Shown in pieces: positions 36,214 through 44,079 of a stretch of 64,000 nucleotides of DNA. The position numbers were made by a program, and so were the translations under genes. This DNA is from Chloracidobacterium sp. N (GTDB lineage Bacteria > Acidobacteriota > Blastocatellia > Chloracidobacteriales > Chloracidobacteriaceae). Within the stretch, counting starts at the first letter, position 1. Each line of letters opens with the position of its first letter. Location: positions 1,037,501 to 1,101,500 of the forward strand of contig NZ_CP072642.1 of the NCBI RefSeq assembly GCF_018304765.1, written 5' to 3'. Under the pieces are notes generated by a model. It was given only the letters and a program-made list of their open reading frames with translations, ran no database searches and was not told the origin of the DNA.

Positions 36214-36813
36214 TCAGCGCCGGTCCGGTGCTGGACTGGCCGGAAAAGCCGTCTGTCCGTGGCGCATGGCATCCACAAGCAGGATGGTCATCATGGTTTT
36301 GGCATCCACGATGCCCCCCTGATAGACGAGGTTCCGCGCTTCGGCAAACGGCAGGCGGATTGTGCGGATGTCCTCATCGGTGTCCAGGCTTTGCGGGCCC
36401 GGAGTCAGTCCGGTGGCAAGGAAACAGTACAGGATTTCCGTGCTGTAGCCGGGCAGGGCGTAAAACTTTGTCACGAACGTCAGGGTGGAGGCCTGGTAGC
36501 CGGTTTCTTCCCGGAGTTCCCGGTGCGCAGCCGCTGCTGGCGCTTCGCCCGGTTCGAGCCGTCCGGCCGGGGCTTCGAGCAACACTTGCCCGGCCGGATG
36601 GCGATACTGCCGGATAAGCACAACGTCGTCGTTTTCAAAGAGGGGCAGGACAGCGGCTCCGCCAAGGTGGTGAATCACATCGAGCTCGAGCCGCGCGCCG
36701 GAAGCCAGCTCAATGGCGTCGTGCGAAGTCTCAAACACGCGCCCACGGTGAAAAAAAGTGCGTGACAGCAGCCGAACGGCACCGACATCAGGCTGATTGG
36801 GGTTGGTTGGCAT
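36214..36813 (-). CDS. Nudix hydrolase, ADP-ribose pyrophosphatase-like
   Basis: This is a 199-residue protein that cleaves nucleoside diphosphates linked to another moiety, most likely ADP-ribose. The Nudix box G-x5-E-x7-R-E-x2-E-E-x-G-U is intact: Gly84, Glu90, Arg98, Glu99, Glu102, Glu103 and Gly105. The N-terminal region 'VRLLSRTFFHRGRVF' and the 'VVLIRQYRHPAGQ' segment are typical of ADP-ribose pyrophosphatases. It is transcribed alone with a 208-base gap to the DUF512 gene. Confidence 0.9.
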   Translation of the reverse strand: MPTNPNQPDVGAVRLLSRTFFHRGRVFETSHDAIELASGARLELDVIHHLGGAAVLPLFENDDVVLIRQYRHPAGQVLLEAPAGRLEPGEAPAAAAHRELREETGYQASTLTFVTKFYALPGYSTEILYCFLATGLTPGPQSLDTDEDIRTIRLPFAEARNLVYQGGIVDAKTMMTILLVDAMRHGQTAFPASPAPDRR

Positions 36814-36926
36814 GGTTTCCGTGGCCGGGCGCAGTCCTGCTGTACAGCTTGGCCGACGCCGGGAAAGGCGGCAAGTCAGTCTGCCGCCCGCTCCGCCGGA
36901 GGTGGCGAAGCCGGTGGCGGACCCTG

Positions 36927-37709
36927 CTACCAGAACATTTCAAACTCCATGTCCGTGGCGCCACTTCCCCGGTCAACAATGCGAACGACGGCTGTGAAGT
37001 TGTTGTTGGCAGAGGGTTGCTGAAAGACCTCGACCCGTCCGCGGCCGCGCAGGCGGTTGACGCGCACGGTGAGTGGCCGCCGGGGAAGGGGACTCGTAAA
37101 GGTGAAGCGTTCGTTGAGCGTTGGTTGCCCGGAGATGAGTTGCGTCCGGGCAGTGTCGCCTTGGACGTAAATGTAGATTTCATCATCCACCCGCCCGAAC
37201 CATCGCATGCGTCCGCTGACCTGCCCATCCTGCCAGTCGCCATTGTTGCGGCGTCCGCCCTGGCGGCCATCTCCGGGGTCGAAGCCGGGATTGCCGCTGC
37301 CACCAAACCGCAGTTCGCGGCTGATGTCGTCGAGCGTGCTGCGCAGACCGCTCCAGCCCGTTTCAAAGTTGGCCTGGCTGCGGAGAAAATCAACGGCTTC
37401 GAGCAGTTCGGCTTCGGAGCGGCCTTCACGGGTCATCTGCGCCAGGAGTTCGGCCCCGGCGACAAACATCCGCGCCTGGTAGAGCCGCTGGAGGTCGCGC
37501 CGGTTGTTGTTGAAGCTCCGGCGATAGTCGCGTTCGAGGCGGTCGGCCGCATCCCGCGACTGGCGGACAAGTTGCCCGGCCAGGTTGTCAAGGCGGGCGT
37601 TGAAGCGTTGTCCTCCAAACGCTGGGATGACCGTTGGGAGGAGGAACATCAGCGCGAGCAGCAGCCCCCAACCTGAACCGGCAAAGCGGGTGTGAACCTG
37701 TGTTTGCAT
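36927..37709 (-). CDS. Secreted protein of unknown function
   Basis: This is a 260-residue protein with a signal peptide (hydrophobic 'LLLALMFLLPTVI', cleavage near residue 33). A helical region rich in Arg/Asp/Asn (about 35-150, 'RDAADRLERDYRRSFNNNRR') leads to a Gly/Asn/Arg-rich linker ('GGSGNPGFDPGDGRQGGRRNN') noted here only by its Gly-Arg character. A C-terminal beta-rich domain (about 165-260, 'RMRWFGRVDDEIYIYVQGD') closes it. I do not recognise the family. An envelope-associated structural or binding role is possible. It lies alone between the Nudix and M20 peptidase genes. Confidence 0.7.
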   Translation of the reverse strand: MQTQVHTRFAGSGWGLLLALMFLLPTVIPAFGGQRFNARLDNLAGQLVRQSRDAADRLERDYRRSFNNNRRDLQRLYQARMFVAGAELLAQMTREGRSEAELLEAVDFLRSQANFETGWSGLRSTLDDISRELRFGGSGNPGFDPGDGRQGGRRNNGDWQDGQVSGRMRWFGRVDDEIYIYVQGDTARTQLISGQPTLNERFTFTSPLPRRPLTVRVNRLRGRGRVEVFQQPSANNNFTAVVRIVDRGSGATDMEFEMFW

Positions 37710-37824
37710 AGGTGCGAAATCCTGTGTGTCGTCAAAGTCTTGAGGTCAGTGCCAGCCGACCTGTGTTGTGGCTCAAGATGTGTCCGGTGTCCTTCGTGTT
37801 GGTTGGGGCAGGCCGGAAAAACAT

Positions 37825-39228
37825 TTATTTCGCAGGAACTGCCGGCGATGGGGCTGCGGCTGCGCTTTCAAGCCAGTCTGTCGCCATGGCTGCCATCACA
37901 GCGACGCCAACCGGAAGGCACTGTTCATCCACATCGAAATCAGGCGTGTGGAGCATCGCCGTGATACCTTTGGCTTTGTTTCCAACGCCGAGGAAGTAGA
38001 AAAAGGCCGGCACGCGGTTGGCAAAGTAGGAAAAATCCTCTGCTCCCATCTGGGGACGGGTCGGCACGAGATGTCCTTCACCCACGATGCGCCGGATGGT
38101 GGGAAGCATCTGGGCGACGAGCGGAGCGTGGTTGACGGTCACGGGGACGATGCGTTCGTAGTCGAGTTCATAACTTGCGCCGTGGCTTTCCGTGACGCCC
38201 TTGAGAATCTGCCGCATCAGCGGCTCGATGCGGGCGTGTACGTCCGGGTCAAGCGTACGCACGGTGCCTTCCATGCGGACTTCATCGGCCAGAATGTTGA
38301 AGCGGTTGCCGCCGTGAATGCTCCCGATGGAGAGCACTAGGGGCGACTGGGTATCAATCCGCCGGCTCCGAATGGTTTGCAACTGCTCGATGACCGCTGC
38401 TGCCGTCACGATGGCGTCAATGCCTTCGTGGGGATAAGCGCCGTGAACTTTTTTACCGCGGATGGTGATGAGAAACCGGTCGGCGCTGGCCATGGCGGAG
38501 GTTTCACAGTACCCGATGGAGCCGACTTCAATGGTGGGCATGCAGTGGAGGCCGAAAATGGCATCCGGCGTGGGAGCGTCAAAGGCGCCTTCTTCGAGCA
38601 TCATTTTGGCTCCGCCGCGTTCACCCCGGGGCGGGCCTTCTTCTGCCGGCTGGAAAATGAATTTCACCGTGCCAGGCAGTTCGGCGCGGTACCTGGCAAG
38701 CACTTCGGCCACGCCCAGCGCCACCGTTGTGTGAACATCGTGGCCGCAGGCGTGCATGACGCCTGCGTGCCGCGATTTGTAGGGAGTGTCGCGGATTTCC
38801 TCGATGGGCAGGGCGTCCATGTCCGCGCGGATGGCAATGACCCTGCCCGGCTTGCCGCCGCGCAGTACACCAATGACGCCGTGGTGGGCAATCCCGGTCT
38901 GGACTTCCAGCCCCAACGCCCGCAACCGCTCGGCGACGATGCGGGCGGTGCGTTCTTCCCGGTTCGAGAGTTCGGGATGCTGGTGCAGGTCGTGCCGGAT
39001 TTCGATGAGCTTGGGGGTCAGATCGCGGATGTCAGCCGCGTAGCGCGCATCCCGCGCCAGAACGGCGGCCGATACGGGAGGAGAGGAAGGCATGGCAGAA
39101 GATGCAGTGACCGGACGAAAGAAACAACCGCTCCAGAAGCAGCAGGTCGGGGACGGCCGCGCCGGGAGAACACCCAGCGCCACCATCCCCAGCAGAATGA
39201 GGCCCAGTCTTGGAAGGTAAACCCGCAT
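37825..39228 (-). CDS. M20-family amidohydrolase/peptidase (IAA-amino acid hydrolase-like)
   Basis: This is a di-metal amidohydrolase of 467 residues. Motifs are 'ACGHDVHTTVALG', the metal-binding 'AEEGPPRGERGG' with catalytic Glu pair, the lid/dimerisation domain in the middle, and the C-terminal 'MGAEDFSYFANRVPAFF'. The N-terminus has a hydrophobic segment followed by an unusual Cys-rich 'PTCCFWSGCFF', so export or membrane attachment is likely. The ATG at 39228 gives this leader; an ATG at 39093 would give a cytosolic form starting just before the conserved domain. Substrates are probably N-acyl amino acids, but specificity is not determined. Confidence 0.87.
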   Translation of the reverse strand: MRVYLPRLGLILLGMVALGVLPARPSPTCCFWSGCFFRPVTASSAMPSSPPVSAAVLARDARYAADIRDLTPKLIEIRHDLHQHPELSNREERTARIVAERLRALGLEVQTGIAHHGVIGVLRGGKPGRVIAIRADMDALPIEEIRDTPYKSRHAGVMHACGHDVHTTVALGVAEVLARYRAELPGTVKFIFQPAEEGPPRGERGGAKMMLEEGAFDAPTPDAIFGLHCMPTIEVGSIGYCETSAMASADRFLITIRGKKVHGAYPHEGIDAIVTAAAVIEQLQTIRSRRIDTQSPLVLSIGSIHGGNRFNILADEVRMEGTVRTLDPDVHARIEPLMRQILKGVTESHGASYELDYERIVPVTVNHAPLVAQMLPTIRRIVGEGHLVPTRPQMGAEDFSYFANRVPAFFYFLGVGNKAKGITAMLHTPDFDVDEQCLPVGVAVMAAMATDWLESAAAAPSPAVPAK

Positions 39229-39251
39229 GGGAGAACCGAGGCTGGCCAAGT

Positions 39252-39806
39252 TCAGCCTTGGGGTTGCCGGTTGCGCCGCGCCTGAATGCGGCGCAGCACA
39301 ACGCCTGTCAGAAATGCGCCGACAAACGCCGCCGGCAGGTTGAGGAGCAGCCCAAGCCCGACAACGGCCCAGCCCAAGGCTGCGCCTGACACCTGCATCA
39401 CCAATACCGTTGTGCCAAAGAACAGACAGGCCGAGACGAGGCTGCCCGGCAGCGAAACGAAGGTGGGCACCCGGCCGGCATACTTGGCCTGAATGGCGGC
39501 ATTGCGCTGGGCGCGCTTTTCACCGGTCGGGTCGAGTTGCCGGTTGAGAAAACCGATGATGAACGCCAAGGCAACGGCCATTCCCACGTGCAGCCCAAAG
39601 GCCAGCGCCAGGTGGGTCAGGTTGAGGTGTATCTGAAGCAGGGCGGCGGCAAGCTGAAGGGCAGCCAGGGCCGTCACAAAGAAAAACGACGACCACAGCA
39701 GAGTGACGCCCAGCCAGGTGCCGTAGCCAATCCGCCGTGGCGCCGGGTCATAGGCGACCGGCTTCGTGGTTGGCTTGGGGTACAACACGGAAGCTGTTGC
39801 ATTCAT
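39252..39806 (-). CDS. Hypothetical membrane protein
   Basis: This is a 184-residue protein with four hydrophobic helices (about residues 30-55, 62-88, 118-140 and 143-168 counted from the chosen ATG) separated by a charged loop 'RQLDPTGEKRAQRNAAIQ'. The ATG at 39806 was chosen because a GAGGG lies at suitable distance. I do not recognise the family. It lies between an alpha/beta hydrolase (43 bases upstream) and the M20 peptidase (23 bases downstream) on the same strand, so the three may be one transcript. Confidence 0.68.
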   Translation of the reverse strand: MNATASVLYPKPTTKPVAYDPAPRRIGYGTWLGVTLLWSSFFFVTALAALQLAAALLQIHLNLTHLALAFGLHVGMAVALAFIIGFLNRQLDPTGEKRAQRNAAIQAKYAGRVPTFVSLPGSLVSACLFFGTTVLVMQVSGAALGWAVVGLGLLLNLPAAFVGAFLTGVVLRRIQARRNRQPQG

Positions 39807-39848
39807 AAGCAAAGCCCTCACGGCAGGGACGGAAAAAGCAACCTGCAA

Positions 39849-40784
39849 TCAACCAAGTTCAAAAACATTCATCCGCAGAAACCGCTGTACGGCCAGGTTG
39901 AAGGCCACCGGCGTTTCATCCTGGGGGCAGTGTCCGGTATCCGGGATGACGACGGATTCCGCATGGGGAATCAGCTCGCGGAAGGGTTTGAGCAAGCGTG
40001 GCGGGAGCAGCCGGTCGCGTCCGCCCCAGACCAGAAGGGTTGGGGCATGGATACCGTTGGGCGCTTTGACAAAGAAATCATCCGGGCGACGGGCTACCGC
40101 CAGGTAGGAATACTTCGCGCCGGGTTGCCGGAGGGGGGCCACGAAGGCTTCAACCAGGTCGGGGGTGATGGCTTCCGGGTTGAAGTAGGCCGAGGTCAAG
40201 CCCTGCCGGGCGATGTCCGGTGTGGCAAACAGCCAGTAGGAGACATCGCGGAGCAGCGGGTTTTCGGCAGCGAAGCGCAGGATACGAAAAAGCGCATCAG
40301 AGGGCGTCCGTGGCGGGTAGCCACTTGGATCGACGAGAACGAGTCCGGCTGTCCGCTCAGGATAGTCATGGGCGAACTGTGCAGCGACCAGGCCGCCCAT
40401 CGAGTGACCAAAGATTGTCACCTTCTCCAGCCGGCGGGCATCGAGAAAATCGCGTACCTGCTCTCCCCACAGCCAGGCGCTGTAGTGCACGTCAGGCATG
40501 TCGCTTTTGCCAAAGCCGAGGAGGTCAAGGGCATACACGGTGGCATCCGCGGCCAGCGCCGGAATGTTCTTGCGCCAGTGCTCGACCATGGCGCCGTAGC
40601 CATGGAGCAGAACAATGGCCTGGCCGGAAGGGTGGGGATCGGTTTCCCAGACCCGGATGCGGCCGTGCCGCCAGTGCCAGAACGTTTCGGTGACGACCAC
40701 AGTGGCGGTTTCTTCTGTGGCGTCCGCTGATGGCGTACCGGTCGTTGCTTCCGCCGGGAAGTCATCCACAAGCAGGGCAGACAT
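39849..40784 (-). CDS. Alpha/beta hydrolase, pheophytinase-like group
   Basis: This is a 311-residue hydrolase. The oxyanion motif is 'LLHGYGAMVEHW' (His61-Gly62), the nucleophile is Ser128 in 'GHSMGG', the acid is in 'VWGGRDRLLP' and the His is in 'DTGHCPQDE'. The stretch 'NIPALAADATVYALDLLG' and 'GFGKSDMP' resembles plant and cyanobacterial hydrolases of the pheophytinase-like group. In a phototroph a tetrapyrrole or lipid ester substrate is possible, but this is inference from family resemblance. No signal peptide is seen. Confidence 0.82.
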   Translation of the reverse strand: MSALLVDDFPAEATTGTPSADATEETATVVVTETFWHWRHGRIRVWETDPHPSGQAIVLLHGYGAMVEHWRKNIPALAADATVYALDLLGFGKSDMPDVHYSAWLWGEQVRDFLDARRLEKVTIFGHSMGGLVAAQFAHDYPERTAGLVLVDPSGYPPRTPSDALFRILRFAAENPLLRDVSYWLFATPDIARQGLTSAYFNPEAITPDLVEAFVAPLRQPGAKYSYLAVARRPDDFFVKAPNGIHAPTLLVWGGRDRLLPPRLLKPFRELIPHAESVVIPDTGHCPQDETPVAFNLAVQRFLRMNVFELG

Positions 40785-40995
40785 AGGGAAAAACAGGACA
40801 AACGGTGAACAGGAAGGTTCGTGGGGCGCTCAAAGTATGCGCCGAAACGCCGTTTCTGAACAACCTTTTTTGGAATCTGCCGGGGCAGCGCCGTAAGCTT
40901 TCCTGTCCACGTCACGGCTGACGATGGCTGCCGTCTTCACGGCGCACGGGGTAGCTTCAGCCGCACCGCGCAGGCCGCAAACTGGTTGCAGTGAA

Positions 40996-41601
40996 CTACA
41001 TAGGCGCTTTTTCGCGCTCGTTTGCAAGGCAGGTGGCGTCCAAGACGACATCGAGATGCCGCAGCACCACAACCCGTATTTTGCCGCCGCGTTGGCGACA
41101 GGCTTCAAACTTTTCCACCCATAAACCAGCCTGCCTGCCGCTTAGTTTGAGAAGCTGCTTTCCGTCTGGTGTCTGAACGCCAATGCGCGCATGGATGGTG
41201 GGTGAATATCCTGTTTTCCGGTAGATTCTTCCCTCCATTACCTCAACCTGTGTTATCTCGCCGTTCCAAATCTGAGGCTGGTAAAGGACATCGAGCACGG
41301 CGTTGAAACATAGGGCAAGCCCAACCACAGTGCCGGCTGTAGCACCCAGGATGGCAGACTTGAGGGCGCTATCGTACAGCTCAAGGACATCGAAGACGAC
41401 CATACCAAACCAGATTGCCCCGCCGAGCTGCCAGAGAATGCGTCCCCCCACCCAGTAGAACCAATCATCACAGGTCAACATTGGCAATCCTGTAAGAAAG
41501 AAACCGCAAAAAGCACCAGAAACGAAGAAGCTGAGTGATGGAAGTATCGAAAATGTCACGGCCTCCGCTTTTTTATAGCGCATTATATCTTCTTCTTTCA
41601 T
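40996..41601 (-). CDS. Hypothetical protein with N-terminal membrane helices
   Basis: This is a 201-residue protein. Hydrophobic helices cover about residues 15-45, 50-75 and 85-105. A soluble C-terminal domain follows with beta strands ('ITQVEVMEGRIYRKTGYSPT', 'ARIGVQTPDGKQLLKLSG', 'IRVVVLRHLDVVLDA'), reminiscent of OB-like or DUF3592-type domains. The ATG at 41601 is preceded by a perfect GGGAGG six bases away, which decides the start. It is divergent from the DUF6884-led operon across a 218-base AT-rich region. Whether it belongs to that island is unknown. Confidence 0.68.
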   Translation of the reverse strand: MKEEDIMRYKKAEAVTFSILPSLSFFVSGAFCGFFLTGLPMLTCDDWFYWVGGRILWQLGGAIWFGMVVFDVLELYDSALKSAILGATAGTVVGLALCFNAVLDVLYQPQIWNGEITQVEVMEGRIYRKTGYSPTIHARIGVQTPDGKQLLKLSGRQAGLWVEKFEACRQRGGKIRVVVLRHLDVVLDATCLANEREKAPM

Positions 41602-41819
41602 CGTTTCCTCCCAACTCAAAAAATATCACTTTTTGTTTATCTGTGCAGAATATGATTACACTGAAGCAGCTTGATAGATTTGAACTATCTTTACACTTAC
41701 AGAGTGATTGCGCTATTTCTTTGACCGAACCATGGGTCTCTATCTTTTGCAACAGCAATAGCTGCAATCAGGTTCACTTTGACTTGCACTACTCCACAGT
41801 ACTGACCGGATCACTCCTG
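41602..41819. promoter_or_regulatory. AT-rich divergent intergenic region of the accessory island
   Basis: This 218-base region is clearly more AT-rich than the chromosome around it. It must hold promoters for the membrane protein (leftward) and the DUF6884-NurA-HerA-TGT operon (rightward). A weak TTGATA (41671) with TACACT (41692) and a small GATAG/CTATC inverted repeat (41673-41677/41685-41689) are the only candidate sites; none is strong. Confidence 0.4.
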
Positions 41820-42563
41820 ATGAATCACGAGCGACTTCTCATTCTGTCCTGTTCGCAACGTAAGAGCCACAAGGAAGGCCTCCTGCCAGCGATTGAGCGT
41901 TATGACGGTCCATTGTTTCGTGTTTTGCGGCGTTACTGGAAGACTCAGGACACCAGAAACCAGAAAACAGAGTCGAAGCTGGATACCTACGTCCTGTCGG
42001 CCGAGTTCGGACTGATTTCTGCCGAATACCCAACTCCATATTATGACTGTTGTATGACGAGACACCGTGCCCAGATACTTCATCCGGTCGTTGTGGACAA
42101 GCTGAAGAATCTTCTCACTGGTGGTTGCCGTTTTCAGGAACTCTTCATCTGCCTGGGACAAGCTTACTGGCCTGCCTTGGAAGGATGGGAGGCATTTGTT
42201 CATCGGGATATGGCTGTCCACGTGGCTTGGGGGGCGATTGGAATGAGGCAAAGTCAGCTCTACAAATGGCTGTATGGCACGCCCCCGCCTGCATCTGCTC
42301 CGAGCAAGCCAGAGAAAACCAGTTTTCATGGGGTTACTGTTGAACTTAGCTCACAGCAAATCTTTGAGATTGCACGTCAGGGACTACGGGAAAGCAGCAG
42401 AATGGCAACTTTCTGTCACATGTGGTATATCCCGGTTGATGGCCAACGGGTCGCACCTAAATGGCTCGTCAGCCAGTTGACTGGCTTGCCAGTCAGCACC
42501 TTCAGAACAGATGATGCCCGACGACTTTTGGCTCAACTGGGGATTGAGGTCAGGCGCGCATGA
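41820..42563 (+). CDS. DUF6884/YaaA-like protein, first gene of a TGT-HerA-NurA operon
   Basis: This is a 247-residue protein. The N-terminal domain matches the DUF6884 pattern: 'LLILSCSQRKS' (family 'CSKRK'), 'YDGPLFRVLRRYW' and 'YVLSAEFGLISAEYPTPYYD'. It is an alpha/beta domain related to the YaaA-like (DUF328) group that recurs beside DNA-modifying TGT homologues. The C-terminal 80 residues ('VELSSQQIFEIARQGL', 'LTGLPVSTFRTDDARRLLAQLG') look like a small helical, possibly DNA-binding, tail. The ATG at 41820 directly precedes the conserved strand; the frame is open further upstream but without the family signature. It overlaps nurA by four bases. Its molecular role is not established. Confidence 0.72.
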   Translation: MNHERLLILSCSQRKSHKEGLLPAIERYDGPLFRVLRRYWKTQDTRNQKTESKLDTYVLSAEFGLISAEYPTPYYDCCMTRHRAQILHPVVVDKLKNLLTGGCRFQELFICLGQAYWPALEGWEAFVHRDMAVHVAWGAIGMRQSQLYKWLYGTPPPASAPSKPEKTSFHGVTVELSSQQIFEIARQGLRESSRMATFCHMWYIPVDGQRVAPKWLVSQLTGLPVSTFRTDDARRLLAQLGIEVRRA

Positions 42564-44050
42564 AACCAGACCAGACTCAAGATCGTCACCTGACTGAAAA
42601 AGATGTTCAGGAAGAGATTCAGCGCCAGCCAAGCCTGATGACGAGGCTGGTTGAAAATTCTCTGACAGTAGCGACGAGTCTGCGAGACAATTACTTCAAG
42701 AACACAGCCAAGTTTATTGCCCATCTGCGTCAGGCTATGGATGAGGCAAACAAGGGAGTGCGGCCAAACTCTCCGCTCAAGGTATTTTCAGTTGGAGAAG
42801 TTGACTGGTCTCAGTACCAAAATGAGGTGGTCACGTTCATTGATGGCGGGATAGGTCGCGTGCAGTTCTCCAGCCAGGTACCTATCCTGCTCCGGGTGGG
42901 GTCGTATTGTGTGCGCACTGGCGAGAGATGTCTGGCGAAGCGGGAGCAGTTCGGCTACTACCCTGTGATTCTGGGCGATCTGGAAGGCGGCAGCAAAGAG
43001 CGAAAGGACTTTCCTGATATTGTTAGGATCACGGCTGAGCTGCTTGGCGGACTGTCGGCACTGGAGCGTACCCCTGACCTCTCGGTGCTGATGTTCCACG
43101 GCCCACTGGTTTATCTCATGGGGGGATACGCAGGTCACACACCTTTCACAGAAAAAGACATCGATCTGTTCCTGCACCATTACGCACGCGATACCGCAAC
43201 CGCCAGCCGGCTCAAAGATGAGTTCCTCCAAGAGGCATTTGTCAACATCTATCCACAGATGACAGGGAACCACAAAGAATGGAAAAGGCGTCGCCTGTTC
43301 GAGCCTCTGGCCTGGATGGCTTTTCTGTATCGGCGGTTGATACAGGAGGCGCGCAAGAGAAAGCCTGTTCCAATCATTGCGGGTGTTGTCGAGCGCGGTG
43401 ACCTCCGTGAGTTCAGCGAGTGCATCCTGCTGGATCGAGTCTTTCTTGGCCTGCGTGAGAAGGGGAACGATGATTACTTCAACAAGATGTACGGACGATC
43501 TGATCTCGATTCGTCCAAGTCGCTTCTGGACAAGCTTGGCTATACCGATACCCTTCTCCTGGCGATGTTGCTCAGGCCTGGTGAGTACTCTGAACCCTGG
43601 AACATCAGCAAATACGATGGGCTTCGGAAGGGTGAAATCTCCCTTCCAGGCGAACCCGGTACCAGCATGGTGAATTTTGCGCCACTCAAACCGGGCCCCA
43701 TTGGGTTCCCAAAGGTTCTCGGTTGCTATGTCCACGTTTCGGAAACAACTGAGCCGATCCGTGTCGAAATCTTCGAGGAGCTTGGCCGTGATCAAATTGC
43801 TGAGGCTGCGCGTCGCGTGTACCTGTATTCGCGATTGTTGCCGGGCTACGGCTTTCCCGTCGGTCTGGATATTGCCGACAAGTTTGTACGTGTGCCGAAC
43901 TGGCTGACCGACGCATATAGCAAGTTGATCCGGCATCACTTGGGGGTAAGCCTGCAACAAGGCGAAATCAGCGATGCGGAAATGCGGCGTATCCTGATTC
44001 AGGCAATCTACATGACCCATCGGGACTGGCTCTTCCGTCCCTCCAGCTAA
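42560..44050 (+). CDS. nurA: NurA-domain nuclease-like protein
   Basis: This is a 496-residue NurA-family protein. NurA is the 5'-3' nuclease partner of HerA in archaeal end resection and in several bacterial systems. The first catalytic Asp lies at residue 95 in 'VTFIDGGIGRV'. The second motif reads 'LMFHGPLVYLMGG', with His180 where most family members have Asp. A 'PVPIIAGVVERGDL' strand and the C-terminal 'RVYLYSRLLPGYGFPVGLD' with 'ADKFVRVPNW' complete the family layout. It overlaps the DUF6884 gene by four bases and precedes herA by 29. The Asp-to-His change may alter or abolish the nuclease activity. Confidence 0.78.
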   Translation: MKPDQTQDRHLTEKDVQEEIQRQPSLMTRLVENSLTVATSLRDNYFKNTAKFIAHLRQAMDEANKGVRPNSPLKVFSVGEVDWSQYQNEVVTFIDGGIGRVQFSSQVPILLRVGSYCVRTGERCLAKREQFGYYPVILGDLEGGSKERKDFPDIVRITAELLGGLSALERTPDLSVLMFHGPLVYLMGGYAGHTPFTEKDIDLFLHHYARDTATASRLKDEFLQEAFVNIYPQMTGNHKEWKRRRLFEPLAWMAFLYRRLIQEARKRKPVPIIAGVVERGDLREFSECILLDRVFLGLREKGNDDYFNKMYGRSDLDSSKSLLDKLGYTDTLLLAMLLRPGEYSEPWNISKYDGLRKGEISLPGEPGTSMVNFAPLKPGPIGFPKVLGCYVHVSETTEPIRVEIFEELGRDQIAEAARRVYLYSRLLPGYGFPVGLDIADKFVRVPNWLTDAYSKLIRHHLGVSLQQGEISDAEMRRILIQAIYMTHRDWLFRPSS

Positions 44051-44079
44051 AACCAGCCAAGAACAAGAAGAGGTAAGTT

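Noticed and set aside
40785-40995. Possible short genes in the gap before the island
   Set aside because: Short frames on both strands have no ribosome site or domain; I see only an intergenic region serving the alpha/beta hydrolase promoter.
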